Shown: positions 1 through 7,205 of the stretch, piece after piece | How positions within the stretch are numbered: the first letter of the stretch is position 1 | How the letters are laid out: each line of letters begins with the position of its first letter | Assembly (NCBI GenBank): GCA_016213305.1 | Contig: JACRAV010000205.1 | Span: forward strand, 1-13,932 | Length of the DNA: 13,932 bases | Origin: Candidatus Zixiibacteriota bacterium | Lineage (GTDB): Bacteria; Zixibacteria; MSB-5A5; GN15; FEB-12 | Direction: 5' to 3' | Translations under genes and position numbers: made by a program | The notes under the pieces: generated by a model | Database searches by the model: none | What the model was told of the DNA's origin: nothing | What the model saw: only the letters and a program-made list of their open reading frames with translations

Positions 1-73
1 AATATTGCTCTCCAGCGAGAGTACCACGGGGAGAACCGTTTATCACTTTCCCCGAAAGGGATCGCTGTAAGAT
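1..73 (+). other. Short leader or end of an upstream gene, unresolved
   Basis: All three forward frames are open across most of these 73 bases. One of them ends in TAA at 68-70, four bases before the ATPase ATG, which would fit the end of an upstream gene in the same operon. The stretch also holds three small inverted repeats: CTCTC/GAGAG (8-12 with 17-21), ACGG/CCGT (26-29 with 36-39) and CTTTC/GAAAG (46-50 with 54-58). I cannot tell a leader from a gene end because the window starts here. No clear promoter is visible. Confidence 0.3.
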
Positions 74-1006
74 ATGTACCTACAACTTGAACACATTCGC
101 AAGCAGTACGACGGCAAGGTCGCCGTTGAGGACCTGTCCTTAGCCGTGACCAAGGGCTCGATGTACGGCATCATTGGTCCGAACGGCGCCGGCAAGACCA
201 CCACCATCCGGATGATCATGAATATTGTCCCCCCCGATTCGGGGCAGGTCTTGCTTGATGGCCGGCCGGCTGACGCCTCATTCAAAGATAAGGTCGGCTA
301 TCTCCCCGAAGAGCGCGGGTTATACAAGAAGATGACTCTCGCCGAGGTCATCACCTACATGGCCGAACTGAAGGGGGTGTCCGGTTCGCGGGCGCGCTCC
401 ATAATTGACCCCTGGCTCGACCGCATGGAACTGAGGGCGTACCGCAACCGCAAGGTCGAGGAGCTTTCCAAGGGAATGCAACAGAAACTCCAGTTTATCA
501 CCACCATCGCCCACGACCCCGAAATCATCATCCTCGACGAGCTTTTTTCGGGCCTCGATCCGCTCAACGTCGAACTGATGAAGAATGTCCTCCTCGAACT
601 GAAGAAAGCGGGGAAGACCATCCTCTTTTCCACCCATGTGATGGAACAGGCCGAGAAACTCTGCGACCATCTGTGCATGATTTCGCGAGGACAAAAAGTC
701 CTCGATGGCCGCCTGGCCGATGTCAAAGCGCAGTTCGGCCGCAATGCCGTCAGGGTCGAAATCGACGGCGACGGCAGTTTCATCAAGTCGCTCCCCGGCG
801 TCTCGTCGATCACCGAATTCACCAACTCTTTCGAACTCCGGCTTGGCAACGGCGGAAACCCGTCGTCGGTTCTCCGCTCGATCGTCGAGAAGGTCAATGT
901 CCGCCGCTTTGAGATCGTCGAGCCGTCCCTGTACGATATCTTTATCGAAGTGGCCAAGGTCGATCCCGCCGAAATGACCAAGCCGAAGGAGGCCGGTAAT
1001 GCGTAA
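74..1006 (+). CDS. ABC transporter ATP-binding protein, NatA-like
   Basis: This is the cytoplasmic ATPase of an ABC-2-type exporter and powers the permease encoded next. Residues 35-43 are the Walker A loop GPNGAGKTT. The signature is LSKGMQQK at 131-138, a variant of LSGGQ. Walker B is IIILDE at 151-156, followed by LFSGLDP, and the switch histidine is H188 in STH. The Q-loop position is Glu (E79 in YLPEERGLY), a form I associate with the NatA/YhaQ-type group. The last 100 or so residues form a C-terminal extension as in NatA relatives (DUF4162-like). The length, 310 aa, is normal. The ATG at 74 gives the usual N-terminus; the only SD-like AAGGGA lies 13 bases upstream, so the site looks weak. 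The stop overlaps the permease start by 8 bases. The substrate is unknown: sodium is known for NatAB of Bacillus, but this family is broad. Confidence 0.93.
   Translation: MYLQLEHIRKQYDGKVAVEDLSLAVTKGSMYGIIGPNGAGKTTTIRMIMNIVPPDSGQVLLDGRPADASFKDKVGYLPEERGLYKKMTLAEVITYMAELKGVSGSRARSIIDPWLDRMELRAYRNRKVEELSKGMQQKLQFITTIAHDPEIIILDELFSGLDPLNVELMKNVLLELKKAGKTILFSTHVMEQAEKLCDHLCMISRGQKVLDGRLADVKAQFGRNAVRVEIDGDGSFIKSLPGVSSITEFTNSFELRLGNGGNPSSVLRSIVEKVNVRRFEIVEPSLYDIFIEVAKVDPAEMTKPKEAGNA
986..992 (+). promoter_or_regulatory. Strong ribosome binding site for the permease gene
   Basis: AAGGAGG lies six bases before the ATG at 999, inside the last codons of the ATPase gene. It fixes the permease start and supports coupled translation of the two subunits. 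Confidence 0.8.
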
Positions 1007-2318
1007 AATCTTCCTCATCGCCCAGCGCGAATATGCCCAGGTGGTCAAGAAGAAATCGTTCCTGGTCGGCATCCTGCTCACTCCGGCTCTCATGGGCTCT
1101 TTCATGCTCCTTCCGGCCTGGTTCGCCAACCGGGGCGCATCGAATACCCTCCATCTGGCCGTCATCGATCAGGGGGGAGAGGGGATGGGCAACGACTTTG
1201 CCCGGTCTTTGAACGAATACAAATTGGAAAATTCGGACAAGCCGTATTACTCCGTCGATGGCGTCTTCGAGGTTAGCGCGGCTGACTCCGCACGGTTCAG
1301 AGTGGTGTACGATTCGCTCAGCACGGCTATCGCCAACAAGGACATCAAGTACTTTCTGGTGGTCAAACCCGGCGTGATTTCGTTCCCGAACGATTCGATG
1401 TTCCTGGTGGCGGACAATGAGGATTTCCGGTCGGTCGGCCGATTCGAAACCCAGTTGTCGAACCTCGTATCCTCATCTCGACTCAGGCAGTCCAAAATCA
1501 ACCTGCCGGTGGACTCCATCCTGGCCCTGACCAGACGGATCGATCTTGCCCGACGCGATACCACCGGCCAGGCCATCGATCCCCGGGTGAAATTATTTGC
1601 GTCATTTACGATCGTGATGATTATATATATGATGATACTCACCTATGGCCAGACGGTCATGCGTTCGGTCATCGACGAGAAGACATCGCGAATTATGGAA
1701 GTCATGGTCTCATCAGTCAGTCCCTTCCAACTCATGGCCGGCAAACTGGTCGGTTTGGGGGCGGCCGCCTTCACCCAGGTGGCCGTCTGGATTGTGCTGG
1801 GCATCGTCATGCTAGGCGTGAGCACCTCGATGGCCATTCAAATCGACCCCAGCATCATGCGGGTCGTTTTCAATCCCTTCATGGTCGTCTCGTTCGCCCT
1901 CTTTCTGGTCGGCGGGTATTTTCTGTATTCCACCATGTTTGCTCTGCTCGGCTCCATCGTCAACAGCGATAAGGAAGCCCAGAACTTCCTGTTTCCAATT
2001 GTCATCATGCTGGTTCTGCCCGTGATGATCGGCATGTCGATCATGCAGGACCCCAACTCAACTCTGGCCGTGACCCTCTCGCTAATCCCGTTCTTTTCTC
2101 CGACCATGATGGTCATGCGAATCGCGGTGCTGGCCCCGACCGCCACCACGCTTTCTCCGTTCAGCGGCATTCTGGCTCAAGCTATTCTCTCGTTCGGCCT
2201 GCTGGCTCTGGCCGTCATCGGCATGATATGGTTAAGCGGCAGAATCTTCAGGGTCGGCATCCTCATGTACGGCAAACGTCCCACCCTGCCTGAGATCATC
2301 AAATGGGTGAGATACTAG
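999..2318 (+). CDS. ABC transporter permease, NatB/YhaP-like (ABC-2 family)
   Basis: This is the membrane subunit that pairs with the preceding ATPase to form an exporter. The layout is typical of NatB relatives. A first membrane segment lies at about 21-41, a large extracytoplasmic domain at about 45-195, and then a cluster of hydrophobic segments at about 199-219, 250-275, 294-318, 331-350, 355-378 and 391-413. The cytoplasmic stretch VIDEKTSRIMEVMVSS at 224-239, followed by SPFQLMAGK, matches the conserved coupling region I know from this family. The length is 439 aa. The start overlaps the ATPase stop by 8 bases and has a strong ribosome binding site. The substrate cannot be read from the sequence. 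The following cell-wall peptidase gene makes an envelope-related substrate conceivable, but that is speculation. Confidence 0.92.
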   Translation: MRKIFLIAQREYAQVVKKKSFLVGILLTPALMGSFMLLPAWFANRGASNTLHLAVIDQGGEGMGNDFARSLNEYKLENSDKPYYSVDGVFEVSAADSARFRVVYDSLSTAIANKDIKYFLVVKPGVISFPNDSMFLVADNEDFRSVGRFETQLSNLVSSSRLRQSKINLPVDSILALTRRIDLARRDTTGQAIDPRVKLFASFTIVMIIYMMILTYGQTVMRSVIDEKTSRIMEVMVSSVSPFQLMAGKLVGLGAAAFTQVAVWIVLGIVMLGVSTSMAIQIDPSIMRVVFNPFMVVSFALFLVGGYFLYSTMFALLGSIVNSDKEAQNFLFPIVIMLVLPVMIGMSIMQDPNSTLAVTLSLIPFFSPTMMVMRIAVLAPTATTLSPFSGILAQAILSFGLLALAVIGMIWLSGRIFRVGILMYGKRPTLPEIIKWVRY

Positions 2319-2324
2319 GAGCTT

Positions 2325-3230
2325 ATGCGAAAGTACTTGGCAACTGCTGGAATGGTCATCACGCTGATCGTTGGCGGATTTCTCGTCTTTGATACTGTAC
2401 CGGTTGTGGAAACCTCCCAGGCCGAGGCCCGCGGTACGACCAGTGTTCCTGCGTACACGCTGGACTTCCACAAAGCCCAGTCGCGCGGTCCCGCCCTCCG
2501 GCTCAAATCGGCCCTCCTCGTCAATTATGACAATGGCTCCGTCATCTTTGCCAAGAATGCCGACGAAGTTCGCCCCATCGCATCCATCAGCAAGCTTATG
2601 TCGGCAATGGTCTTTCTCGACCAGCAACTCGATCTGGATTCCACCATTACTATTACACAGGAGGACTGCCGTCAGTCGTCTAAGTCGCGTCTGCGCGCCG
2701 GCTACCGGATGACCCTGCGGGACCTGCTGTATACCTCGTTGATGGTGTCTGACAATAGGTCCACCCGGGCATTGGCCCGGGCCGTGGCCGGATCATATGA
2801 GGATTTCGCCGCTCTCATGAACGGCAAAGCCCGACAACTCGGCCTGGCACACACCAGCTTCGTCGAACCAACCGGACTCGATGAACGAAACGTCTCAACC
2901 GCTTCCGAAGTGGCTAGAATGCTTTATCACACCCGATCATATCCGCTGATTTCCCGAATCACCTCGACCTCCAACTACCGCGTCAAAGTTTATAACCGTC
3001 GCCGACCCGTTCTTAAGTCGATATCAAATACCAACCTGCTGATGCACTCGCCCTACGATGTCCTGGCCGGCAAAACCGGATACATCCGCGCCTCACAGTA
3101 TTGTCTCGTCTCGTTGGTTCAGAATCGGACCGGCGAACGGCTTACCGTCGTCGCCTTGGGCGCACCCGGAGCCATGACCCGTTTCCGCGAAGCCCGCAAA
3201 CTGGTTGACTGGGGCTTCAAACAGATCTGA
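2325..3230 (+). CDS. Secreted D-Ala-D-Ala carboxypeptidase/endopeptidase, PBP7-like (peptidase S11)
   Basis: A low-molecular-weight penicillin-binding protein that trims or cleaves peptidoglycan peptides outside the inner membrane. All three active-site motifs are present: SISK at 87-90 (nucleophile S87, base K90), SDN at 142-144, and KTG at 250-252. Residues 1-24 are basic then hydrophobic, a Sec signal or uncleaved anchor; AEA-RG at about 34-37 is a possible cleavage site. At 301 aa it is close to E. coli PBP7 (about 310 aa) and lacks the C-terminal domain and amphipathic anchor of PBP5-type enzymes, which favours the PbpG-like group. The ATG follows the permease stop by six bases, with AGGAG overlapping that stop codon, so the gene is likely cotranscribed. 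Whether it acts as carboxypeptidase or endopeptidase cannot be decided here. Confidence 0.92.
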   Translation: MRKYLATAGMVITLIVGGFLVFDTVPVVETSQAEARGTTSVPAYTLDFHKAQSRGPALRLKSALLVNYDNGSVIFAKNADEVRPIASISKLMSAMVFLDQQLDLDSTITITQEDCRQSSKSRLRAGYRMTLRDLLYTSLMVSDNRSTRALARAVAGSYEDFAALMNGKARQLGLAHTSFVEPTGLDERNVSTASEVARMLYHTRSYPLISRITSTSNYRVKVYNRRRPVLKSISNTNLLMHSPYDVLAGKTGYIRASQYCLVSLVQNRTGERLTVVALGAPGAMTRFREARKLVDWGFKQI

Positions 3231-3237
3231 TCATCCC

Positions 3238-3756
3238 GTGAAAGTATCCATCCGCGCCGAGACTCCCGCCGACATCGAGGGCGTCCGGGCCGTCAATCTT
3301 GCCGCCTTCAAGCAACCGGTGGAGGCCGATTTGATCGACCGCCTACGAATTTCGTCCCCCGACTTCATATCTCTGGTGGCTGTCAACGCCCGGCAGGTTG
3401 TGGGTAACATCGTCTTTACCCCTGCAACATTGGAATCAGGTCAGATGCCGATCTCCGGAATGGCCCTGGGGCCAATGGCCGTCCTGCCCGCGTTTCAGCG
3501 GAAGGGGATAGGTTCAACTCTGGTCCAACTGGGCATGGCGCTCATCAGACAGCGCTCCGTTCCATTTGTGGTCGTGCTCGGCCACCCCAATTTCTATCCC
3601 AGGTTCGGCTTCGCTCAAAGCATTGCCTACGGGATCGAATGCCCATGGCCGGGAATCCCTAAAGAAGTCTTCATGGCGACTATACTGGATGAGAAGCTTA
3701 TGGCTGGCAGGAAGGGACTGGTCCGGTATCGGCCGGAGTTTGATTCAGCCCTATAG
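3238..3756 (+). CDS. GNAT-family N-acetyltransferase, YhbS-like
   Basis: A cytoplasmic acetyltransferase using acetyl-CoA; its acceptor is unknown. The acetyl-CoA loop is QRKGIG at 87-92, preceded by the strand LGPMAVLP at 77-84. The stretch VVLGHPNFYPRFGF at 112-125 is typical of the YhbS group (COG3153 as I recall it). I chose GTG at 3238 because the protein then begins MKVSIRAETPADIEGV, the normal first strand of the fold, and starts seven bases after the peptidase stop. No good Shine-Dalgarno sequence precedes it. An in-frame TTG at 3205 would add 11 residues and overlap the peptidase gene; I consider it less likely. The product from GTG is 172 aa, normal for the family. It is last in the plus-strand block, and a link to the exporter is unproven. 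Confidence 0.88.
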   Translation: MKVSIRAETPADIEGVRAVNLAAFKQPVEADLIDRLRISSPDFISLVAVNARQVVGNIVFTPATLESGQMPISGMALGPMAVLPAFQRKGIGSTLVQLGMALIRQRSVPFVVVLGHPNFYPRFGFAQSIAYGIECPWPGIPKEVFMATILDEKLMAGRKGLVRYRPEFDSAL

Positions 3757-3847
3757 GGTGGGCGGATTGGCCGCCGCAATGTCCCATAATATATATTATG
3801 TTAACTTACGCCATCAAGCAAACCATCTTTACTGGGCCGCCTAACCC
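3749..3847. other. Convergent junction with nested inverted repeats, possible bidirectional transcription end
   Basis: The region between the acetyltransferase and leuS stop codons is rich in inverted repeats. CCCTATAGGG (3749-3758) is a perfect 10-base palindrome spanning the acetyltransferase stop. GGCGG (3761-3765) can pair with CCGCC at 3771-3775, or with CCGCC at 3837-3841 together with GGGT (3756-3759) and ACCC (3844-3847). CATAATATATATTATG (3785-3800) is a perfect 16-base palindrome near the centre. No U-run follows any GC stem, so this is not a textbook intrinsic terminator on either strand. A role in ending the two convergent transcripts is an inference from position. Confidence 0.45.
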
Positions 3848-6339
3848 TTAACCACAATACTCAGCAGTTTCCCCGGCACGTATATCTTCTTGATAACCTG
3901 CTTCCCCGCAAGATGCGCAGATACCTTGCCGCTGGCCATTGCCGCCGCCTCGACATCGACCTGCGATGCATCCACAGCCACTTTGATCGTGTCCCTGAGC
4001 TTTCCATTGATCTGCACGGCAATCTCAATCTGGTCACCCTGGACTGCGTCCGGATCAAACTCGGGCCAACCGGACTTAAACACCGACTGCGAAAAACCGG
4101 CCGATTCCCACAATTCCTCGGCCACATGCGGCGTCATCGGCGCCGCCAGCTGGATGGCCTTCAGAACAATCTGATCATTCAGAGCATCGCTCTTAATCTT
4201 GGCCGGCTCGTAATCCCGCAAAAGCTCCATAAGAGCCGATATGGCAGTATTGTACTGAAGCCGATCCATCGACTCGCCAACCCGTCGGATCGTCTGGTTC
4301 AGCTTGATATAGATAGCCCGCTCGTCTTCCGACAGCTCGCCGGGCTTAAAGTATCGCTTTAAGTCGGGCTTGGTCCGCCGGTACGACTGGACCAGCGGCA
4401 CGAGCCGATTAAGTACAAATTTCTCCACTCCGGTAATCCCGTCGGCGCTCCACAGGACCTCTTTCTCCGAAGGCGCGGTAAAATACATCGCCAGGCGGGC
4501 AATATCGACTCCGTGGCGCCCCATCACGTCAATCGGAGATACGACATTCCCCTTCGATTTGGACATGACCTCGCCGCTCGTGTCGCATACCATCCCATGA
4601 TTAAACAGCCGCTCCGAGGGCTCGTCACAGTCGAGCCAACCTATATCCCCGAGGAACTTATTGAAAAACCTGAAATAGATCAGGTGGCCGGTGGCATGGG
4701 TGATCCCGCCGACATATAAATCGATCGGTAGCCAGGCATTGGCTTTCTTTGGATCAAAAGGCGCCCTGTCGTTCTGGGCATCACAATACCTCAAATAATA
4801 CCACGAGGAACACACAAAGGTATCCATCGTATCAGGATCCCGTTCGGCCTTTCCCCCGCACTTCGGACAGACCGCCGCCATAAACTCCGGCACATCGGCC
4901 AGCGGCGAGCGTCCCTTGGGGGTGTAATTCTCGACGCGCGGAAGCAAAACCGGCAGCTGGCCCTCCGGCACCGCCTGGGGACCGCACTTCTCGCAGTGGA
5001 TGATCGGGATCGGACACCCCCAATACCTCTGCCGCGAGATCGACCAGTCCTTCAACTTATAGTTCACCTTACGCCGCCCAACCCCTTTCTGTTCAGCGTA
5101 GTCGCTGACCGCCTCAATCGCGGCCTCTCCTGCCTTGCCATTAAAAGGCCCGGAATTGACCATCGGGCCATATTCAACGAAGGCGTCGCTCATGGTTTCC
5201 GCATCTAAAGTCGTCTTGGCATTGGGGTGGATCACGATCTTGATCGGAATATCATATTTCCGGGCAAATGCCCAATCGCGAGTATCGTGGCCGGGAACTC
5301 CCATTACTACACCTGTCCCATACCCGGCCAGCACATAGTCGGCTACCCATAGCTGGACCCGTTCGCCACTATACGGATTGATCGCATACTGCCCCGTGAA
5401 CACCCCGTCCTTGTCGCCTGTGGCCGCCGAACGCTCGATATCGCTTCGACGAAGGGCCATCTGCTTGTATTCCGCTACTTTGGCGGCTGAGTCGGGGGTC
5501 ATCTTGAGCCGCCGCAGTATCTCTGCCTCCGGGGCAATCGCCATGAACGTGACGCCGTACACCGTATCCGGACGGGTCGTGAACACCGCGATCTTCTCCC
5601 CCGTCGCTTCGACTGTGAAATCGATTTCCAGCCCCCGCGACCTGCCTATCCACTCCCTCTGCATCGTCTTGACATTCTCCGGCCAGCCGGGGAGTTTGTC
5701 CAGATCGTCAATCAGACGGTCGGCATAGGCAGTAATCTTAAAGTACCACTGTATCTGATCTTTCTTCTCAACGAGTGTCCCGCACCGCTCGCACCGCCCT
5801 TCCTTGACCTGCTCATTCGCCAAAACGGTCTTGTCTTCTGGGCACCAGTTGACATATCCCCGCTGGCGATACGCCAGACCCTTTTTGAACAGTTCGATGA
5901 ACATCCACTGGGTCCATTTGTAGTAATCGGGGAAGCAACTGGAGACTTCGCGCGACCAGTCGAACGAAATACCCACCTTTTGCAGGGTCTTGCGTGAGAC
6001 CTCAATGTTCTTCACCGTCCAGTCATTCGGATGTATCCCGCGCTGGATCGCCGCCCGCTCGGCAGGTAGCCCGAATGCGTCCCATCCGAACGGATGCAGG
6101 ACGTCCTTGCCGAGCATCATCTGCCGGCGTGCCACGGCGTCGCCGATGATGTAATTGCGAAAGTGCCCCATGTGGATGTCGCCCGAAGGATAGGCAAACA
6201 TCACCAGCATGTAAAACTTGTTGTTATGATCGGGGTTGTCGGCCGCCCGAAAGAGACCGTCGCGCTCCCAGCGCGCCTGCCACTTTTCCTCGACCTTCTT
6301 GAAATCGTATTTCCGACCGCTCTTTTCGCCAGTTTCCAT
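3841..6339 (-). CDS. leuS: Leucyl-tRNA synthetase
   Basis: Class I synthetase that charges tRNA-Leu with leucine in the cytoplasm and edits mischarged amino acids. The ATP-binding HIGH motif reads HMGH at 56-59 and the second motif reads VMSKS at 591-595, with Val where Lys is most common. The editing domain has TTRPDT at 254-259 and GHDTRD at 350-355, holding the conserved editing aspartate. Cysteine pairs at 449/452 and 491/494 form a zinc ribbon before the catalytic core resumes, as I remember for Thermus LeuRS and unlike E. coli. Another likely metal cluster is C166, C183 and C186. The C-terminal tRNA-binding domain contains VQINGKLR at 775-782. The length, 832 aa, is normal. The ATG at 6339 gives the standard N-terminus, but the nearest SD-like GGAG lies 11 bases upstream. 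The gene follows the deacetylase by 80 bases and may be read both from the upstream operon and from its own promoter. Confidence 0.97.
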   Translation of the reverse strand: METGEKSGRKYDFKKVEEKWQARWERDGLFRAADNPDHNNKFYMLVMFAYPSGDIHMGHFRNYIIGDAVARRQMMLGKDVLHPFGWDAFGLPAERAAIQRGIHPNDWTVKNIEVSRKTLQKVGISFDWSREVSSCFPDYYKWTQWMFIELFKKGLAYRQRGYVNWCPEDKTVLANEQVKEGRCERCGTLVEKKDQIQWYFKITAYADRLIDDLDKLPGWPENVKTMQREWIGRSRGLEIDFTVEATGEKIAVFTTRPDTVYGVTFMAIAPEAEILRRLKMTPDSAAKVAEYKQMALRRSDIERSAATGDKDGVFTGQYAINPYSGERVQLWVADYVLAGYGTGVVMGVPGHDTRDWAFARKYDIPIKIVIHPNAKTTLDAETMSDAFVEYGPMVNSGPFNGKAGEAAIEAVSDYAEQKGVGRRKVNYKLKDWSISRQRYWGCPIPIIHCEKCGPQAVPEGQLPVLLPRVENYTPKGRSPLADVPEFMAAVCPKCGGKAERDPDTMDTFVCSSWYYLRYCDAQNDRAPFDPKKANAWLPIDLYVGGITHATGHLIYFRFFNKFLGDIGWLDCDEPSERLFNHGMVCDTSGEVMSKSKGNVVSPIDVMGRHGVDIARLAMYFTAPSEKEVLWSADGITGVEKFVLNRLVPLVQSYRRTKPDLKRYFKPGELSEDERAIYIKLNQTIRRVGESMDRLQYNTAISALMELLRDYEPAKIKSDALNDQIVLKAIQLAAPMTPHVAEELWESAGFSQSVFKSGWPEFDPDAVQGDQIEIAVQINGKLRDTIKVAVDASQVDVEAAAMASGKVSAHLAGKQVIKKIYVPGKLLSIVVKG

Positions 6340-6348
6340 AGTAAGTCC

Positions 6349-6370
6349 GTCTCCGCCTATATTGCGCGGA
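6349..6370 (-). promoter_or_regulatory. Small hairpin over the likely leuS ribosome binding site
   Basis: On the minus strand TCCGC (6370-6366) can pair with GCGGA (6356-6352) across a nine-base loop. The second arm includes part of GGAG (6354-6351), the only SD-like sequence near the leuS start. Folding could therefore reduce initiation. The stem is only five pairs, so chance is a real alternative. Confidence 0.25.
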
Positions 6371-6399
6371 AAGGTATGCGGTTAGAGTGAAATCGGCAA
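6371..6399 (-). promoter_or_regulatory. Candidate sigma-70-type promoter for leuS
   Basis: On the minus strand TTGCCG (6399-6394) and TACCTT (6376-6371) are separated by exactly 17 bases and lie about 30 bases before the leuS ATG. The -35 box fits better than the -10 box. This is a motif match only; transcription of leuS by read-through from the deacetylase gene is equally possible because no terminator is seen between them. Confidence 0.25.
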
Positions 6400-6423
6400 A
6401 TAATTTAACGAATACACGCTCAT
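6382..6423 (-). CDS. Possible 13-residue leader peptide upstream of leuS
   Basis: The reading frame encodes MSVYSLNYLPISL and stops 42 bases before the leuS ATG. Its ATG shares the bases ATGA with the deacetylase stop codon, an arrangement often seen in coupled translation. Three of its 13 codons are for leucine (TTA, TTG, CTC), one of them the TTA codon that seems rare in these genes. A leucine-sensing leader is therefore conceivable for leuS. Against this, a 13-codon frame arises easily by chance, no good Shine-Dalgarno sequence precedes it, and no clear terminator/antiterminator pair follows. Confidence 0.2.
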   Translation of the reverse strand: MSVYSLNYLPISL

Positions 6424-7196
6424 TCGCCCGGCCACAGCCGCTGAAAGAGAGCAGTGCCTCCGGACAGGAACCGGGTCGCCTCCTCCTTGGCTCGCTCGAC
6501 CCGCCACCATCTCCCCCCTGCCTTCTGGAGAGCCGAATAAGGGGTGTCCCATCCATACAGGGTGATCCGTCCCGCCGCCAGGTTATCCCCTCCCTCTGAC
6601 GGCCAGTGTGAGCCGAATCCGAACTGATACCCGGCTTCCTCAGCCGCTTTCGTCACTCGGCCGTCAAATCGCCCAAACGGGTAACTGATCAAATCGGCCG
6701 GCCCTCCCGTCAAATCTTCGAGAACGCTCCTGGACACCTGCAATTCCATCGCCAGATCGCTATCATTCAACCCGGTAAGCGGGCGGTGGGTGTGCCCGTG
6801 TGAGCCGAACCTGACGCCCGCCCGCGCCAGCGTCCTGATTTTACTCCGGTCGAGGTGCGCAAGGGGGCTGATAATACTCGTGTAATCCCAGGAGTTTTTC
6901 CTGCCAATAAAGGCCGTGGGGATAAAGACCGTTGGCCGACAGCTAAACCTGTCCATCAGCGCTAACAGCGGCTCAATCAGGTGCGCATACCCGTCATCGA
7001 ACGTCACCGCCATCTGTCGCGACCGGGGATTTTCGATAGCCGACCGCAAATCCGTAAATTCGCGGCCACTCTCTATCAGGGAATGCAGAATGCCTTTAAG
7101 CTGGTCGGGACGAAGGCAGGTATGGTCAAGCCGGCGACCGGCGCTGACCTTGTGCACAGTCAGCACCATGGCCGAGCTGTTCCGGGTCCACGCCAT
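6420..7196 (-). CDS. Polysaccharide deacetylase family protein (NodB/CE4 fold)
   Basis: Predicted metal-dependent hydrolase that removes acetyl groups from N-acetylated sugars. The CE4 motifs are TFDDGY at 65-70 (D67 and D68: catalytic base and metal ligand), SHGHTH at 132-137 (metal ligands H133 and H137), and YPFGRFD at 172-178. The first strand, VLTVHKV at 11-17, resembles the usual start of the domain. At 258 aa it is essentially one catalytic domain. No signal peptide or membrane segment is visible, so the protein probably stays in the cytoplasm or acts at the inner membrane face, unlike many peptidoglycan deacetylases. GAGGGAG lies just before the ATG and overlaps the stop of the M16 peptidase gene nine bases upstream, which supports this start and cotranscription. 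B. subtilis also has a deacetylase-like gene (ylxY) and an M16 gene (mlpA) after pnpA. The substrate is unknown. Confidence 0.88.
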   Translation of the reverse strand: MAWTRNSSAMVLTVHKVSAGRRLDHTCLRPDQLKGILHSLIESGREFTDLRSAIENPRSRQMAVTFDDGYAHLIEPLLALMDRFSCRPTVFIPTAFIGRKNSWDYTSIISPLAHLDRSKIRTLARAGVRFGSHGHTHRPLTGLNDSDLAMELQVSRSVLEDLTGGPADLISYPFGRFDGRVTKAAEEAGYQFGFGSHWPSEGGDNLAAGRITLYGWDTPYSALQKAGGRWWRVERAKEEATRFLSGGTALFQRLWPGE

Positions 7197-7205
7197 ATCG
7201 CTCCC

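Noticed and set aside
320..1165. 281-codon minus-strand frame opposite the ABC genes
   Set aside because: It spans the overlap of ATPase and permease antisense, with no domain signal and no ribosome site noticed.
2325..3230. Beta-lactamase as the identity of the S11-like gene
   Set aside because: SISK, SDN and KTG with this spacing and the short length fit D-Ala-D-Ala peptidases of the PBP7 type; the class A Glu of EXXLN is not seen.
3205..3237. TTG at 3205 as start of the acetyltransferase
   Set aside because: It adds 11 residues not expected in the family, overlaps the peptidase gene by 26 bases, and has no better ribosome site than the GTG at 3238.
3785..3800. Origin element or insertion-sequence end for the AT palindrome
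   Set aside because: It is a single copy in the window, with no flanking direct repeats, transposase remains or DnaA-box cluster.
6340..6419. T-box riboswitch upstream of leuS
   Set aside because: The gap is 80 bases, too short for a T-box leader, and no T-box consensus or specifier stem with terminator is present.
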